A DNA stretch of 9,353 nucleotides from CAZAKZ01 sp964485695 (GTDB lineage Bacteria > Planctomycetota > JAFGQW01). The stretch is taken from positions 1-9,353 of the forward strand of contig CAZAKZ010000188.1 in assembly GCA_964485695.1 (NCBI GenBank). The letters are read 5' to 3'. Below are positions 1 to 6,867 of this stretch, piece by piece. The notes below the pieces were generated by a model, which saw only the letters and a list, made by a program, of their open reading frames with translations, was not told the DNA's origin and did no database searches. Position 1 is the first letter of the stretch; each line of letters opens with the position of its first letter. The position numbers and the translations under genes were made by a program.

Positions 1-121
1 CGCCCACTATATCTCCTTCCGGACTATGTCGCGCGATGTGGGATGTCCTCGCACTCAGTCTGAGATTATAGATTGCAGCGCAGATGGCTTCAGCCAATCG
101 CTCGACATAGTTTTGTTAACA
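1..121. other. Non-coding flank of a recombinase remnant
   Basis: No coding sequence is supported here. The segment lies just downstream of the recombinase stop codon, reading on the minus strand. Its base composition is clearly lower in GC than the rest of the window (61 of 120 bases are G or C), which fits imported DNA. It contains a spaced inverted repeat, listed separately, and a short dyad CTCAG-T-CTGAG at 54-64. I infer that it is the outer end of the mobile element that supplied the recombinase. The window edge prevents seeing whether a junction or target duplication follows. Confidence 0.5.
23..111. repeat. Imperfect inverted repeat beyond the recombinase gene
   Basis: ACTATGTCGCGCG at 23-35 is matched by the reverse complement of 99-111, ACTATGTCGAGCG (12 of 13), with 63 bases between the arms. 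Allowing a one-base gap, the similarity runs a few bases further inward (GATGTGG against GATTGG). Paired inverted binding sites next to a tyrosine recombinase gene are a usual arrangement for element ends, so this may be a terminal recombination site. That role is inferred from position only. Confidence 0.4.
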
Positions 122-352
122 CTACAGACTGTCGAGGAAGCCAAGTAGCCGATCACCGGGTCGGTACCGGCCCGGCTTGCCGTGGGGCGGTTTCGTCTTG
201 GCGAGTGCTTTCTCCTTCATGGCGAGTGTCGCCTCGAGATAGATTTGCGTGGTTTCCACTGATTCGTGTCCCAGCCACAGCGCAATGACCGCCCGGTCCA
301 CACCGGCTTGCAGCAGATCCATGGCCATCGTGTGGATGCTATCTCTCTTGAG
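122..352 (-). pseudogene. Tyrosine recombinase (phage integrase family), C-terminal fragment
   Basis: The reading frame contains the C-terminal end of a tyrosine recombinase catalytic domain. The block HTMAMDLLQAGVD precedes WLGHESVETTQIY, which supplies the Gly-His pair of the H/W box and the nucleophilic Tyr. A basic tail (PGRYRPGDRLLGFLDSL) then leads to TAG at 122-124. The N-terminal DNA-binding domain and most of the catalytic domain are missing. The expected H-x-x-R-H box is also damaged: the frame reads KRDSIHT directly before MAMDLL, so the second catalytic Arg is absent. A full-length relative would have some 300 residues or more; about 75 remain. The frame differs from that of the adjacent peptidase fragment, so no fusion protein is made. 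It is a dead remnant of an integrated element; the exact 5' boundary between about 337 and 360 is uncertain. Confidence 0.8.
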
Positions 353-360
353 AGATAAGC
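338..360. repeat. Short palindrome at the junction of two broken genes
   Basis: ATCTCTC (341-347), a TT spacer and GAGAGAT (350-356) form a perfect 7-bp inverted repeat. It extends to ten pairs (GCT at 338-340 with AAGC at 357-360) if one A is bulged. It lies where the recombinase fragment meets the truncated M23 peptidase gene. It could be an element end, a deletion hotspot or a fortuitous dyad. Confidence 0.45.
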
Positions 361-806
361 GGCACTCGAACGCGGTTGCCGCCTTTTTTCAGGTGGAGGT
401 AAAAGGTCCGCGTACCGTCGAGGTGATCGATGGTGAGGGTGTTGGACTCGTTGTAGAAGAGGGCACGGTCCTCGCCGCCGATGTTGCTGTCGTCGCGGGC
501 GTAGACCACCAGGCCCGCCCGGGCGGCCGTGACGGGCGTGGCATCCGGCAGGTGAAAGTCCCAGGCGTAGCGGTTGAACCGATCGGCATGGCTGAACGCG
601 CCGTGATTCCCCTGGAGGACCGTGGAGGGCCGGGTGACCGGGATCCGGTACCCGGCCTCGGGTCGAGGAAAGGGGATACCGGCGTATTCCCGGCCGCTCC
701 CCTGAAGAGGCGACCGTGCGCCTTGAGCGGGGAGCGGGGCCGCCAGGCCCAGCAGGACCAGGACCACTCAGCAGAGGAACAAGGTGCCGATTCTCGACCG
801 TGTCAT
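339..806 (-). pseudogene. M23 family peptidase (LytM-type), broken at both ends
   Basis: The frame from ATG at 806-804 begins with a typical signal peptide: basic MTRSRIG, then hydrophobic TLFLC and VVLVLLGLAAPLPAQGA. TGA at 768-770 interrupts it at codon 13. Downstream of the stop the frame stays open and encodes the first part of an M23 domain. HADRFNRYAWDF supplies the His and Asp zinc ligands, followed by a TPVTAARAGLVV strand, TIDHLDGT and FYLHLKKGG. The homology fades near 365, before the H-x-H motif that supplies the remaining zinc ligand and catalytic His. The frame then runs into PLISQER and TAG at 339. An intact protein would be an exported peptidoglycan endopeptidase or a secreted metalloprotease-like protein. 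ATG 806 overlaps the aldehyde dehydrogenase stop as ATGA, which supports it as the original start. A GTG directly after the TGA (765-767) could reinitiate, but the product would lack the basic n-region and the active site. Confidence 0.82.
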
Positions 807-2242
807 TTCAGATTCAGGACGATGAGCTTTTCTTCGGTCATGTCGTGGACTCCGCGGTCCACGCCCCCCAGTCCCAGACCCGCGTTCTTGCGGCCGCCGA
901 AGGGCATCCAGTCCACGCGGAAGGCGGTGAGGTCGTTGATCATGTAGGCGCTGGCCCGGATCTCCCGGGCCGCGTGGAAGGCGCGATCCACGTCCTGGGT
1001 GAAGATGGAGGACTGGAACGGATTCCTGGACCGATTCACCTTTTCCACGGCCTCCTCCAGGGAGTCCACGGGCTGTACCACCACCACCGGCCCGAAGATC
1101 TCGTGGGAAATCACCTTGGCGTCTTCCGGGGCGTTCCGGAGGACCGTGGTCCCGTAGGCCGTCTCGGTGAGGGGTTCCCCGCCCAGCAGGACCTCGGCGC
1201 CGGATCCGGCCACCCATTCGTGGACTCGCGTCACCTCCCCGGGCTCGATGAGCGGTCCGACGTCGGTGTCGGCCTGGCGGGCGTCGCCGCACACGAGGCC
1301 GCGGGCAGTCTCGATGAGGTGTGAGGTGAAGTCGGCCTCGATGGATCTCTGGACGTAGAGGCGCTGGGTGGACACGCACACCTGGCCGGCGTGGTAGAAG
1401 GCGCCCCGGGTGATCAGGGACAGAGCGTGGTCCAGGTCGGCGTCGTTCAGCACGATGGAAGCGGCGTTTCCCCCGTGCTCGGCCGCCATGCGGGTGCCGT
1501 CGGCGCAGCGCCTCCGGATCTCCCACCCCACGACGTCCGAGCCGATGAAGGTGATGAAGTCCACGAGGGGGCTGGACACCAGCTGTCCGGCCCGGCTGCC
1601 CGGAGTGGGGACCACCTGGAAGACGCCCTCGGGCAGGCCGGCCGCGTGGAGCAGGTCCTGGACCCGGATGGCGCTCAGGGGGGTGGTGGAGGCCGGCTTG
1701 AGCACGCACGTGTTGCCCCCTGCGATGGCCGGCCCCGCCTGGTGGCAGACGAGGTTCACCGGGTGGTTGAAGGCGCACACGGCCAGGACCACCCCGATGG
1801 GCTCCCGGATGGTGAAGGCGAGGCGGTTCTCGGTGCCTGGGGCGCGCTGCATGCCCATCTCCTCCCCGTCCAGGCGCAGGGCCGCATTGGCGCACTCCTC
1901 CAGGGTCACGGCCGCCCGCGCGGCCTCCATCCGGGCGTCTTTGAGGGGCTTGCCGCCCTCGGTGGCGATGAGCAGGGCCAGCGACTCCTGTTCCTCCCGG
2001 ATGTGCCCGGCCGCGGTGCGGAGGATTTTCGCTCGCTTCCAGGCCGGTGTCTTTCTCCAGGTGGTGTCCTGGATCTTCCGGGCCGTGCGGAGTGCGTGAT
2101 CCAGGGCCTCCGGGCCGGCGATCTCCACCTCGGCCACGGGGCTGCGGTCGTATGGACACACCACGGTATGAAACTCGGGATTCGCTGTGGAGTATCCCGG
2201 CAGTTGCAGGGGATGACGTTCCATCGATATGGCCTTTTTCAT
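803..2242 (-). CDS. NAD(P)-dependent aldehyde dehydrogenase
   Basis: This 479-residue protein has the full length of the aldehyde dehydrogenase superfamily, which oxidises aldehydes to acids with NAD(P)+ in the cytoplasm. Visible landmarks in order are: the catalytic-amide Asn in FNHP (N159), the cofactor strand LKPAS (182-186), the P-loop-like region near FIGS (232-235), the general base Glu in EHGGN (E255), the nucleophile Cys in GQVCVS (C289), EIFGPVV (381-387) and PFGGRKNAGLG near 447-457. All catalytic residues are present, so it should be active. His follows the base Glu where ELGG is the usual motif. The substrate cannot be read from the sequence; the overall look recalls the GapN, lactaldehyde and semialdehyde dehydrogenase neighbourhood. 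The chosen ATG has GAGGA 11 bases upstream; a second ATG six codons in (2224) is less likely. The next gene is the broken M23 peptidase, overlapped by 4 bp. Transcription probably starts from the divergent promoter region just upstream. Confidence 0.92.
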   Translation of the reverse strand: MKKAISMERHPLQLPGYSTANPEFHTVVCPYDRSPVAEVEIAGPEALDHALRTARKIQDTTWRKTPAWKRAKILRTAAGHIREEQESLALLIATEGGKPLKDARMEAARAAVTLEECANAALRLDGEEMGMQRAPGTENRLAFTIREPIGVVLAVCAFNHPVNLVCHQAGPAIAGGNTCVLKPASTTPLSAIRVQDLLHAAGLPEGVFQVVPTPGSRAGQLVSSPLVDFITFIGSDVVGWEIRRRCADGTRMAAEHGGNAASIVLNDADLDHALSLITRGAFYHAGQVCVSTQRLYVQRSIEADFTSHLIETARGLVCGDARQADTDVGPLIEPGEVTRVHEWVAGSGAEVLLGGEPLTETAYGTTVLRNAPEDAKVISHEIFGPVVVVQPVDSLEEAVEKVNRSRNPFQSSIFTQDVDRAFHAAREIRASAYMINDLTAFRVDWMPFGGRKNAGLGLGGVDRGVHDMTEEKLIVLNLK

Positions 2243-2274
2243 CGTCCAGTGTTTCCTCGGTTACGAGGAATCCC

Positions 2275-2303
2275 ATCATACCGTCATCGCGCCGGGAGTT
2301 CAC
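2275..2303 (-). promoter_or_regulatory. Candidate promoter for the aldehyde dehydrogenase gene
   Basis: On the minus strand TATGAT (2280-2275) is a good -10 hexamer. GTGAAC (2303-2298) lies 17 bases upstream as a weak -35 (3 of 6 to TTGACA). Transcription would start about 25 bases before the ATG, leaving room for the GAGGA ribosome binding site. Other sigma factors cannot be excluded. Confidence 0.4.
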
Positions 2304-2390
2304 CCGGTCGCCTGGACAGTTTCGTGTTTTCCGGGAAGTCTTCCGGCTCTGCCGCCAACGCGATCCGGATTCCGGAAATCCGCCTTCCCG

Positions 2391-2420
2391 TTGAACAAAG
2401 GGCAGCTGCGCTGCTAAAAT
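2391..2420 (+). promoter_or_regulatory. Sigma70-type promoter for the coiled-coil/esterase pair
   Basis: TTGAAC (2391-2396) and TAAAAT (2415-2420) are separated by 18 bases, with TGC just before the -10 as in extended -10 promoters. It faces the coiled-coil gene and would give a 5' leader of about 90 bases. A GCAGC-TGC-GCTGC dyad (2402-2414) fills the spacer and could be an operator. Confidence 0.6.
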
Positions 2421-2501
2421 TCCTGCTTGAAATACGGGTGCGACGGTTCGTGGTATCCGTCCGTCACCAGGAGCTCGAGCAGTATCGATGTGGTCCATTA
2501 C

Positions 2502-2518
2502 GAGGTGAATGTCTGGTG
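2502..2518 (+). promoter_or_regulatory. Ribosome binding site fixing a GTG start
   Basis: GAGGTGA at 2502-2508 is followed after 7 bases by GTG at 2516. No ATG exists in this frame near the beginning of the coding-like sequence; the nearby ATG at 2509 is in another frame. This spacing decides the start of the coiled-coil protein. Confidence 0.7.
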
Positions 2519-3508
2519 GACAAGGATCCCGGCGACAAGGAAAAGCTGAAGAAGGAGGTCAAGGCCAATCAGGAGAGGATTGCGGCCCTGGAGACGGAGA
2601 CCCGGGAGGCACTCTACGACCTGGGCCGACACCTGGCGAACCTCGGTCTCGACGGCGGATACGCCGAGATCGGAGACCTCATCCAGAAGGCCCAGAATCT
2701 CATGGCCACCCTCCGGGACACGAAACAGGAGCTGGATTACACCCGGAAGCTCCAGGAGGACTACAAGGCGTTCAAGAAGGACATTGATGGAACCCGGGTC
2801 GAGGTCAAGAGGCTCTCTTCCCTGGCGGAGCGCCAGATCGGTCAGCTGGGGGAGCAGGCGTACGAAGTCTTCCAGGACCCGAACTGTCCTGCCGGATACA
2901 GGTCCCGCTTCGAGATGTTGCTCAAGGGCGAGGAGATGCCCTCGGACCTCGAAGCCGACGATGAGTTAAACGGCAACGGCGGCCTCCTGGGGCGACTCAA
3001 GTCACTTCGCCACCTTCTGGATCCGAGGAGCATGGAACGTCACCACGCGAGCAGAAGGATGAACCGATTCGCCGGGCTGGGGTGGAAGCTCCTGAAAGCG
3101 GATTTCGAGGACCATGCCGAGGGGGATCTTCGCCGCTTCTTCGAGACCGTCAAGCAGAACCTGATGAGCCTCCTCGAGCAGGAAAGGCATTTGAGGGACC
3201 GCAGGGCAGGTCTTGCCGCGTTCGACCGGGAGATGAAGAAGGAGTGGGGATACAAGAACCTCGAGGCCATGGCCAGGGATCTGGACCAGCAGAGGGCCGG
3301 ATTGCAGGAGCGCGTGGATGCGATCCACTCGAGGATCGGCAGCATCTTCAACGACCATCGCCTTCACAACTACGTGGACGATTCCTTCGTGCGTGCCTGC
3401 CGCCAGCGAATCAAGCGGTTTCACGTGCGCATCAACCAGTTGAAGTTCAGACAGAAGGACCTGGTTCTCGAGCTCAAGAATCCGGATGATACCGCGACTT
3501 CTTCCTGA
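2516..3508 (+). CDS. Hypothetical coiled-coil protein
   Basis: I do not recognise a named family. The 330-residue product starts at GTG, chosen for the strong GAGGTGA 7 bases upstream. It is highly charged, with no signal peptide and no membrane segment, so it is probably cytoplasmic. Residues 1-35 (KEKLKKEVKANQERIAALETETREAL is the relevant region, 8-33) and 55-115 have the heptad-like spacing of coiled coils. A linker near 120-160 is acidic and contains an NGNGG turn. A second helical half runs from about 165 to 322, with dense Glu, Arg, Lys and Leu, and again looks like coiled coil (205-275 and 295-320). There are two Cys, C124 and C295. It precedes the CE6 esterase by 45 bp on the same strand and probably shares its promoter. 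A structural or scaffold role is a guess only. Confidence 0.75.
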   Translation: MDKDPGDKEKLKKEVKANQERIAALETETREALYDLGRHLANLGLDGGYAEIGDLIQKAQNLMATLRDTKQELDYTRKLQEDYKAFKKDIDGTRVEVKRLSSLAERQIGQLGEQAYEVFQDPNCPAGYRSRFEMLLKGEEMPSDLEADDELNGNGGLLGRLKSLRHLLDPRSMERHHASRRMNRFAGLGWKLLKADFEDHAEGDLRRFFETVKQNLMSLLEQERHLRDRRAGLAAFDREMKKEWGYKNLEAMARDLDQQRAGLQERVDAIHSRIGSIFNDHRLHNYVDDSFVRACRQRIKRFHVRINQLKFRQKDLVLELKNPDDTATSS

Positions 3509-3553
3509 TTGTTCTGACCTGTTCCTGGAGACATCTGGAGAAATGGAGACATA

Positions 3554-5116
3554 ATGAAATTGCGCCCTTGTTTTGCACTCCTCACTCTGCTTGTCGCCGC
3601 TCTCCCCGCGGTCGCGGACGTCAAGCTCCCGGCCCTCTTTTCCAGCCACATGGTCCTGCAGCAGGGGACTCCGGTCCCGGTCTGGGGCCGGGCGGATCCC
3701 GGGGAGCGCGTCACCGTGGCCGTGCGGTCGGGTGCCGGGGACGTAGAGAACCGGGTGACCACCCTGGCCGGTGCGGGCGGACGGTGGCGGGTCACCCTGG
3801 AACCCCTGAAGGCGGGCGGCCCGGTCAGCCTCATCGTGAAGGGGAAGAACACCCTCACCCTCGAGAACGTCCTCGTCGGGGAGGTGTGGATCTGCTCCGG
3901 GCAATCCAACATGGCGTGGCAGGTGCGGCAATCCAGGAACCCGGAGCAAGAGATCGCCGGTGCCGTGTTTCCGGAGATCCGTCTCTTCACCGTGAAACAC
4001 ACTGTGAGCAGGCGGGAAAAGGCCGATTGTTCGGGACAGTGGGCGGTGTGCTCGCCCGCTACGGTGCCTGGATTTTCAGCCGTGGGCTACTTCTTCGGCC
4101 GGGAGGTGTACAGGGCCTTGAAGGTGCCCATCGGTTTGATCCACACCTCGTGGGGCGGCACTCCGGCCGAGGCCTGGACGCGGAGAGAGGCGCTGCAGCG
4201 CCACGCCCACCTCCGCCCCATTCTCCAGCGGTTCGATAAGGCCGTCGCGGGGTATCCCGCGGCCTTGAAGAAGCACGAGAAGCGCCTGGCCGCCTGGAAG
4301 GCGAAGGCGGCCAAGGCCCGGTCCGCCGGGAAGCGCCCGCCGCGGCGGCCGCGGGGGCCGTTCGGTCCGGGCCACCCGCACTCGCCGTCGGGGCTCTTCA
4401 ACGGCATGATCGCACCGCTGATTCCGTATGCTTTCCGCGGCGTCATCTGGTATCAGGGAGAGTCCAATGCGACTCGAGCCTTCCAGTACCGGACCCTCTT
4501 CAAGGCCATGATCCGGGATTGGCGCCGGGCCTGGGGGCAGGGGGACTTCCCCTTCCTCTTCGTCCAGCTGGCCAACTTCAAGGCGCGGCAGTCCGCGCCG
4601 GGGGAGAGCGCCTGGGCCGAACTCCGCGAGGCTCAGGCCCTGGCGCTGGAGCTGCCCTGCACCGGCATGGCCCTGGCCATCGACATCGGCGAGGCCCGGG
4701 ACATTCACCCCCGGAACAAGCAGGAGGTGGGCAGGCGTCTGGCCCTCCAGGCCCTGTCTGCGGCGTACGGCCGCAAGGGCGTGCACTCCGGGCCCGTCTT
4801 CCACGGGATGCAGCGGAAGTCCGGGAAGATCCACGTCCGGTTCCTTAGCCCGGGCAAGGGTCTCACGGTCCGGGGAAAGGCCCTGGAAGGATTCCAGATC
4901 GCGGGATCGGACCGGAAGTACGTGTGGGCCCGCGCGGCCCTTGATCCGAAGCAACGGGACAGGGTCGTGGTGTGGAGCCCGGAGGTGAAGGCACCGGTCC
5001 ACGTGCGATATGCCTGGGCCGACAACCCGGCCTGTTCCCTCTACAACGTGGCGGGCCTTCCGGCCGTTCCTTTTCGCACCGATGCCTGGCCGGGGGTCAC
5101 GGATAAGAACCGTTAG
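3554..5116 (+). CDS. Sialate O-acetylesterase-type esterase (carbohydrate esterase family 6, SGNH fold)
   Basis: The 520-residue product is predicted to be exported and to remove O-acetyl groups from sugars, such as acetylated sialic acids or plant and bacterial polysaccharides. It begins with a signal peptide (basic MKLRP, hydrophobic core, AVA before D22). An N-terminal beta domain follows with the family hallmarks LFSSHMVLQQG (28-38) and PVWGRADPGERV (42-53). The SGNH nucleophile lies in ICSGQSNM (S118), the block WYQGESN is at 299-305, and DIHPRNK supplies the catalytic Asp and His (D383, H385). The C-terminal domain ends near YAWADNPACSLYN. A Lys/Arg/Pro-rich stretch at about 235-278 sits between LRPIL and the conserved LFNGMIAPL. 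GGAG lies 5 bases before the ATG. It follows the coiled-coil gene and ends 20 bp inside the convergent hydrolase gene. Substrate is not determined by sequence alone. Confidence 0.93.
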   Translation: MKLRPCFALLTLLVAALPAVADVKLPALFSSHMVLQQGTPVPVWGRADPGERVTVAVRSGAGDVENRVTTLAGAGGRWRVTLEPLKAGGPVSLIVKGKNTLTLENVLVGEVWICSGQSNMAWQVRQSRNPEQEIAGAVFPEIRLFTVKHTVSRREKADCSGQWAVCSPATVPGFSAVGYFFGREVYRALKVPIGLIHTSWGGTPAEAWTRREALQRHAHLRPILQRFDKAVAGYPAALKKHEKRLAAWKAKAAKARSAGKRPPRRPRGPFGPGHPHSPSGLFNGMIAPLIPYAFRGVIWYQGESNATRAFQYRTLFKAMIRDWRRAWGQGDFPFLFVQLANFKARQSAPGESAWAELREAQALALELPCTGMALAIDIGEARDIHPRNKQEVGRRLALQALSAAYGRKGVHSGPVFHGMQRKSGKIHVRFLSPGKGLTVRGKALEGFQIAGSDRKYVWARAALDPKQRDRVVVWSPEVKAPVHVRYAWADNPACSLYNVAGLPAVPFRTDAWPGVTDKNR

Positions 5117-5858
5117 ACCGAAGGAAGGCCCGTAGCGCCTCGTCGTAGTCTTCACCGGCCTCAATGCTGTCGTTGTGGTCGAGGTCCCCGAGATCGAAGA
5201 AGCACTTGGGCTCGGCCGCCGCTTCATACAGAGTTCGGGCCAACCTGTAGGGGACGATTCGATCACCGCGGCCGTGGATGAAGAGCTTGGGTGTGGTGAG
5301 GGTTTGCACCTTCGTCCAGGAGTCGAACTGGTTCCGGCAGATCCACCGCACGGGAAAAGGAACCGGGAACATGAGCCGGGCCATGTCCCAGGTGTGAGTG
5401 AAGGTGGACTGGGCAATGACGCCGGCCACGGGAAATCGAGTGGCCACCTCGATGGCCACGGCGCCTCCCAGGGATTTTCCCAGAAGAAAGAGGCGGTCCG
5501 GGGGAACCCCCTGGTCCTCGACGAGGTGCTGGTAGGCGGCCCGGCCGTCCTCGTACAACCCCTCCTCCGTGGGCGAGCCTGAACTCCTGCCGTACCCCCG
5601 GTAATCGAGAAGGAGGACACTGGCCGGGAGCCTCGTGAGGCGGTGGAGGAAGTCCGAGCGGTGCGTGATGTTTCCCGCGTTTCCGTGGAACAAGAGGATG
5701 CAGTTCTCGGTGGTGTCCGTGGGCGTGAACCAGGCGTGCAGGGTCTCGCCGTCGCGAGTCCGGATATGCCGGTCCTCCACCCGGCAGGGGAGGATTTCCC
5801 GGGTCCAGTCTCCGCCGGGATAGCGAGTCGGATAGTAGATGAACCTGTCTTCGAACAT
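5097..5858 (-). CDS. Alpha/beta hydrolase, ABHD13/BEM46-like serine hydrolase
   Basis: This 253-residue hydrolase has the complete catalytic set: oxyanion strand LLFHGNAGN (55-63), YRGYGRSSGSP (86-96), nucleophile elbow GKSLGG with S129, the acid D199 in HGRGDRIVP, and H228 in LDHND. These blocks are typical of the ABHD13/BEM46 group, which includes proteins annotated as phospholipase/carboxylesterase-like or S33 peptidase-like; the natural substrate is generally unknown. The ATG at 5858 was chosen because the family-like sequence FEDRFIYYPTRYPGGDW begins there. In-frame ATGs at 5891 and 5912 would add basic, unconserved-looking residues and have no better ribosome binding site. Many relatives have an N-terminal membrane helix; none is visible here, so the protein appears soluble. 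It is divergent from the NAD kinase (163 bp) and overlaps the esterase tail to tail. Confidence 0.88.
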   Translation of the reverse strand: MFEDRFIYYPTRYPGGDWTREILPCRVEDRHIRTRDGETLHAWFTPTDTTENCILLFHGNAGNITHRSDFLHRLTRLPASVLLLDYRGYGRSSGSPTEEGLYEDGRAAYQHLVEDQGVPPDRLFLLGKSLGGAVAIEVATRFPVAGVIAQSTFTHTWDMARLMFPVPFPVRWICRNQFDSWTKVQTLTTPKLFIHGRGDRIVPYRLARTLYEAAAEPKCFFDLGDLDHNDSIEAGEDYDEALRAFLRSNGSYP

Positions 5859-6021
5859 GGTGGATTTCCGGATCCGGGCCGGGAGGATCATACCCGGAGA
5901 GAATCGTCTCATCCTGGATTTTCTGCGAACTGGAAAAATGGGGGAAGATTCACACCTCCGTTGCCTTTCCGATCCGGATGTGAGATGCTTTTTCGAGGTT
6001 GGCCCGAGAAACCGGTTCAGG
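5859..6021. other. Divergent intergenic region between hydrolase and NAD kinase
   Basis: This 163-bp gap should contain both promoters. The best plus-strand candidate is TTGCCT (5961-5966), 17 bases, GATGCT (5984-5989), which is a poor -10. No clear minus-strand promoter or operator stands out. Confidence 0.3.
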
Positions 6022-6861
6022 ATGAAAAAACTTCTCGTCGTTTCCAAGAACACCGTATTCGAGCATTACTCCCGGTCCAGCGATGCCCGGATACAAGCTT
6101 ACATGGAAGCCGACTGTCCGGACGTGGCGCGCATGAGAAAGAGCCACGAGGTCCAGGCACAAACCCGGGAGAGGGTTCTGGAGGTTCTGGAGAAGAACGG
6201 CTTCGAGGTGGATGCCGTGTCCCGGGATACTTTTGAATCGGTGAAGGGGTACGATCTCGTGGTCTCCGTGGGCGGGGACGGGACCTTCCTGCAGATCTCC
6301 CATTGGGTCCGGAACATTCCCATGCTGGGCGTCACGGGGGATCCCGGGTCCAGCATCGGCTTTTTCAACACGGCCACGGCCGACTCCTTCGAGGAGGTGA
6401 TCCAGACCCTGGACACCCGGCCCCGGATCCGGCTGCACAGGATGGCGATCTCCGTCAACGGCGATCCCGTCCTGCAACTCGCTCTCAACGATCTGTTCTT
6501 CGCCGATCCAAACCCTGCCGTGGTCACACGCTACCGGGTCAAGGCGAATGGCGAGGTGCGGTATTTCAAGAGCAGCGGTTTCCTCGTTTGCACGGGTGCC
6601 GGTTCCACTGCCTGGATGTACCAGGAGGGCGGAGAAGTGATGCCCATCATCGACACCCGCCTCCAGTATCTCTCCCGGGGCGTCCGCGGGGAAAAGCCCG
6701 GGTTTGCCCGGGAAGTCACGCTCCAGTCCCTGACACACCTGGGCCGGGTCTTCATCGACGGGGTGGCCGTGGACCGAGAAATCTCGGTGGGCGACGAGAT
6801 CACCATCCGGGGCGGGCATCCCCTCACAGTGATCGGGGACCTGGCGGCCAAACGGCGCTGA
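6022..6861 (+). CDS. NAD kinase, NADK3-like divergent family
   Basis: The 279-residue enzyme is predicted to phosphorylate NAD(H) to NADP(H), supplying reductant for biosynthesis. The ATP-binding signature GGDGTFL is at 84-90. The ND pair that takes the place of the usual NE motif is at 156-157 (LNDLFFADPNPA). The glycine-rich active-site loop reads TGAGSTAW at 191-198, where classical bacterial NadK has TPTGSTAY. Blocks such as KKLLVVSKNTVFEHY at the N-terminus, DPNPAVVTRY and FKSSGFLV resemble the separate lineage that includes plant NADK3 and mitochondrial NAD kinases rather than NadK of enteric bacteria. The ATG at 6022 is chosen because the family-like sequence starts there; no strong Shine-Dalgarno is present and in-frame ATG 5938 is an alternative. 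It stands alone, divergent from the hydrolase and facing a repeat-rich gap. Confidence 0.87.
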   Translation: MKKLLVVSKNTVFEHYSRSSDARIQAYMEADCPDVARMRKSHEVQAQTRERVLEVLEKNGFEVDAVSRDTFESVKGYDLVVSVGGDGTFLQISHWVRNIPMLGVTGDPGSSIGFFNTATADSFEEVIQTLDTRPRIRLHRMAISVNGDPVLQLALNDLFFADPNPAVVTRYRVKANGEVRYFKSSGFLVCTGAGSTAWMYQEGGEVMPIIDTRLQYLSRGVRGEKPGFAREVTLQSLTHLGRVFIDGVAVDREISVGDEITIRGGHPLTVIGDLAAKRR

Positions 6862-6867
6862 CGAATC

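Larger units (their letters stand above)
2243..2515. other. Divergent intergenic region with promoters on both strands
   Basis: This 273-bp gap separates the minus-strand aldehyde dehydrogenase from the plus-strand coiled-coil gene. It contains the two candidate promoters listed separately. It also holds several small dyads: CCTCG/CGAGG at 2254-2267 just upstream of the dehydrogenase ribosome binding site, GCAGC/GCTGC at 2402-2414 between promoter boxes, and TTCCGGAA-centred symmetry around 2370-2380. I see no small gene in it. Confidence 0.6.

Noticed and set aside
768..770. TGA in the M23 signal peptide read as selenocysteine or another recoded residue
   Set aside because: No reason for selenocysteine in a signal peptide, no obvious insertion element, and the gene is also truncated at its other end.
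2344..2354. CGGC-TCT-GCCG as a fourth member of the TCT-loop hairpin family
   Set aside because: The stem is only 4 bp and the flanks do not match the 62-bp repeat, so chance is sufficient.
1391..2515. Long upstream extension of the coiled-coil reading frame on the plus strand
   Set aside because: It runs antisense through the well-supported aldehyde dehydrogenase and has low-complexity content. The GAGGTGA-spaced GTG at 2516 and a promoter at 2391-2420 fix a later start.
4076..5620. Long minus-strand open frame across the esterase
   Set aside because: It is Arg/Pro/Gly-rich shadow sequence opposite the esterase and out of frame with the real hydrolase; no family motif is visible.
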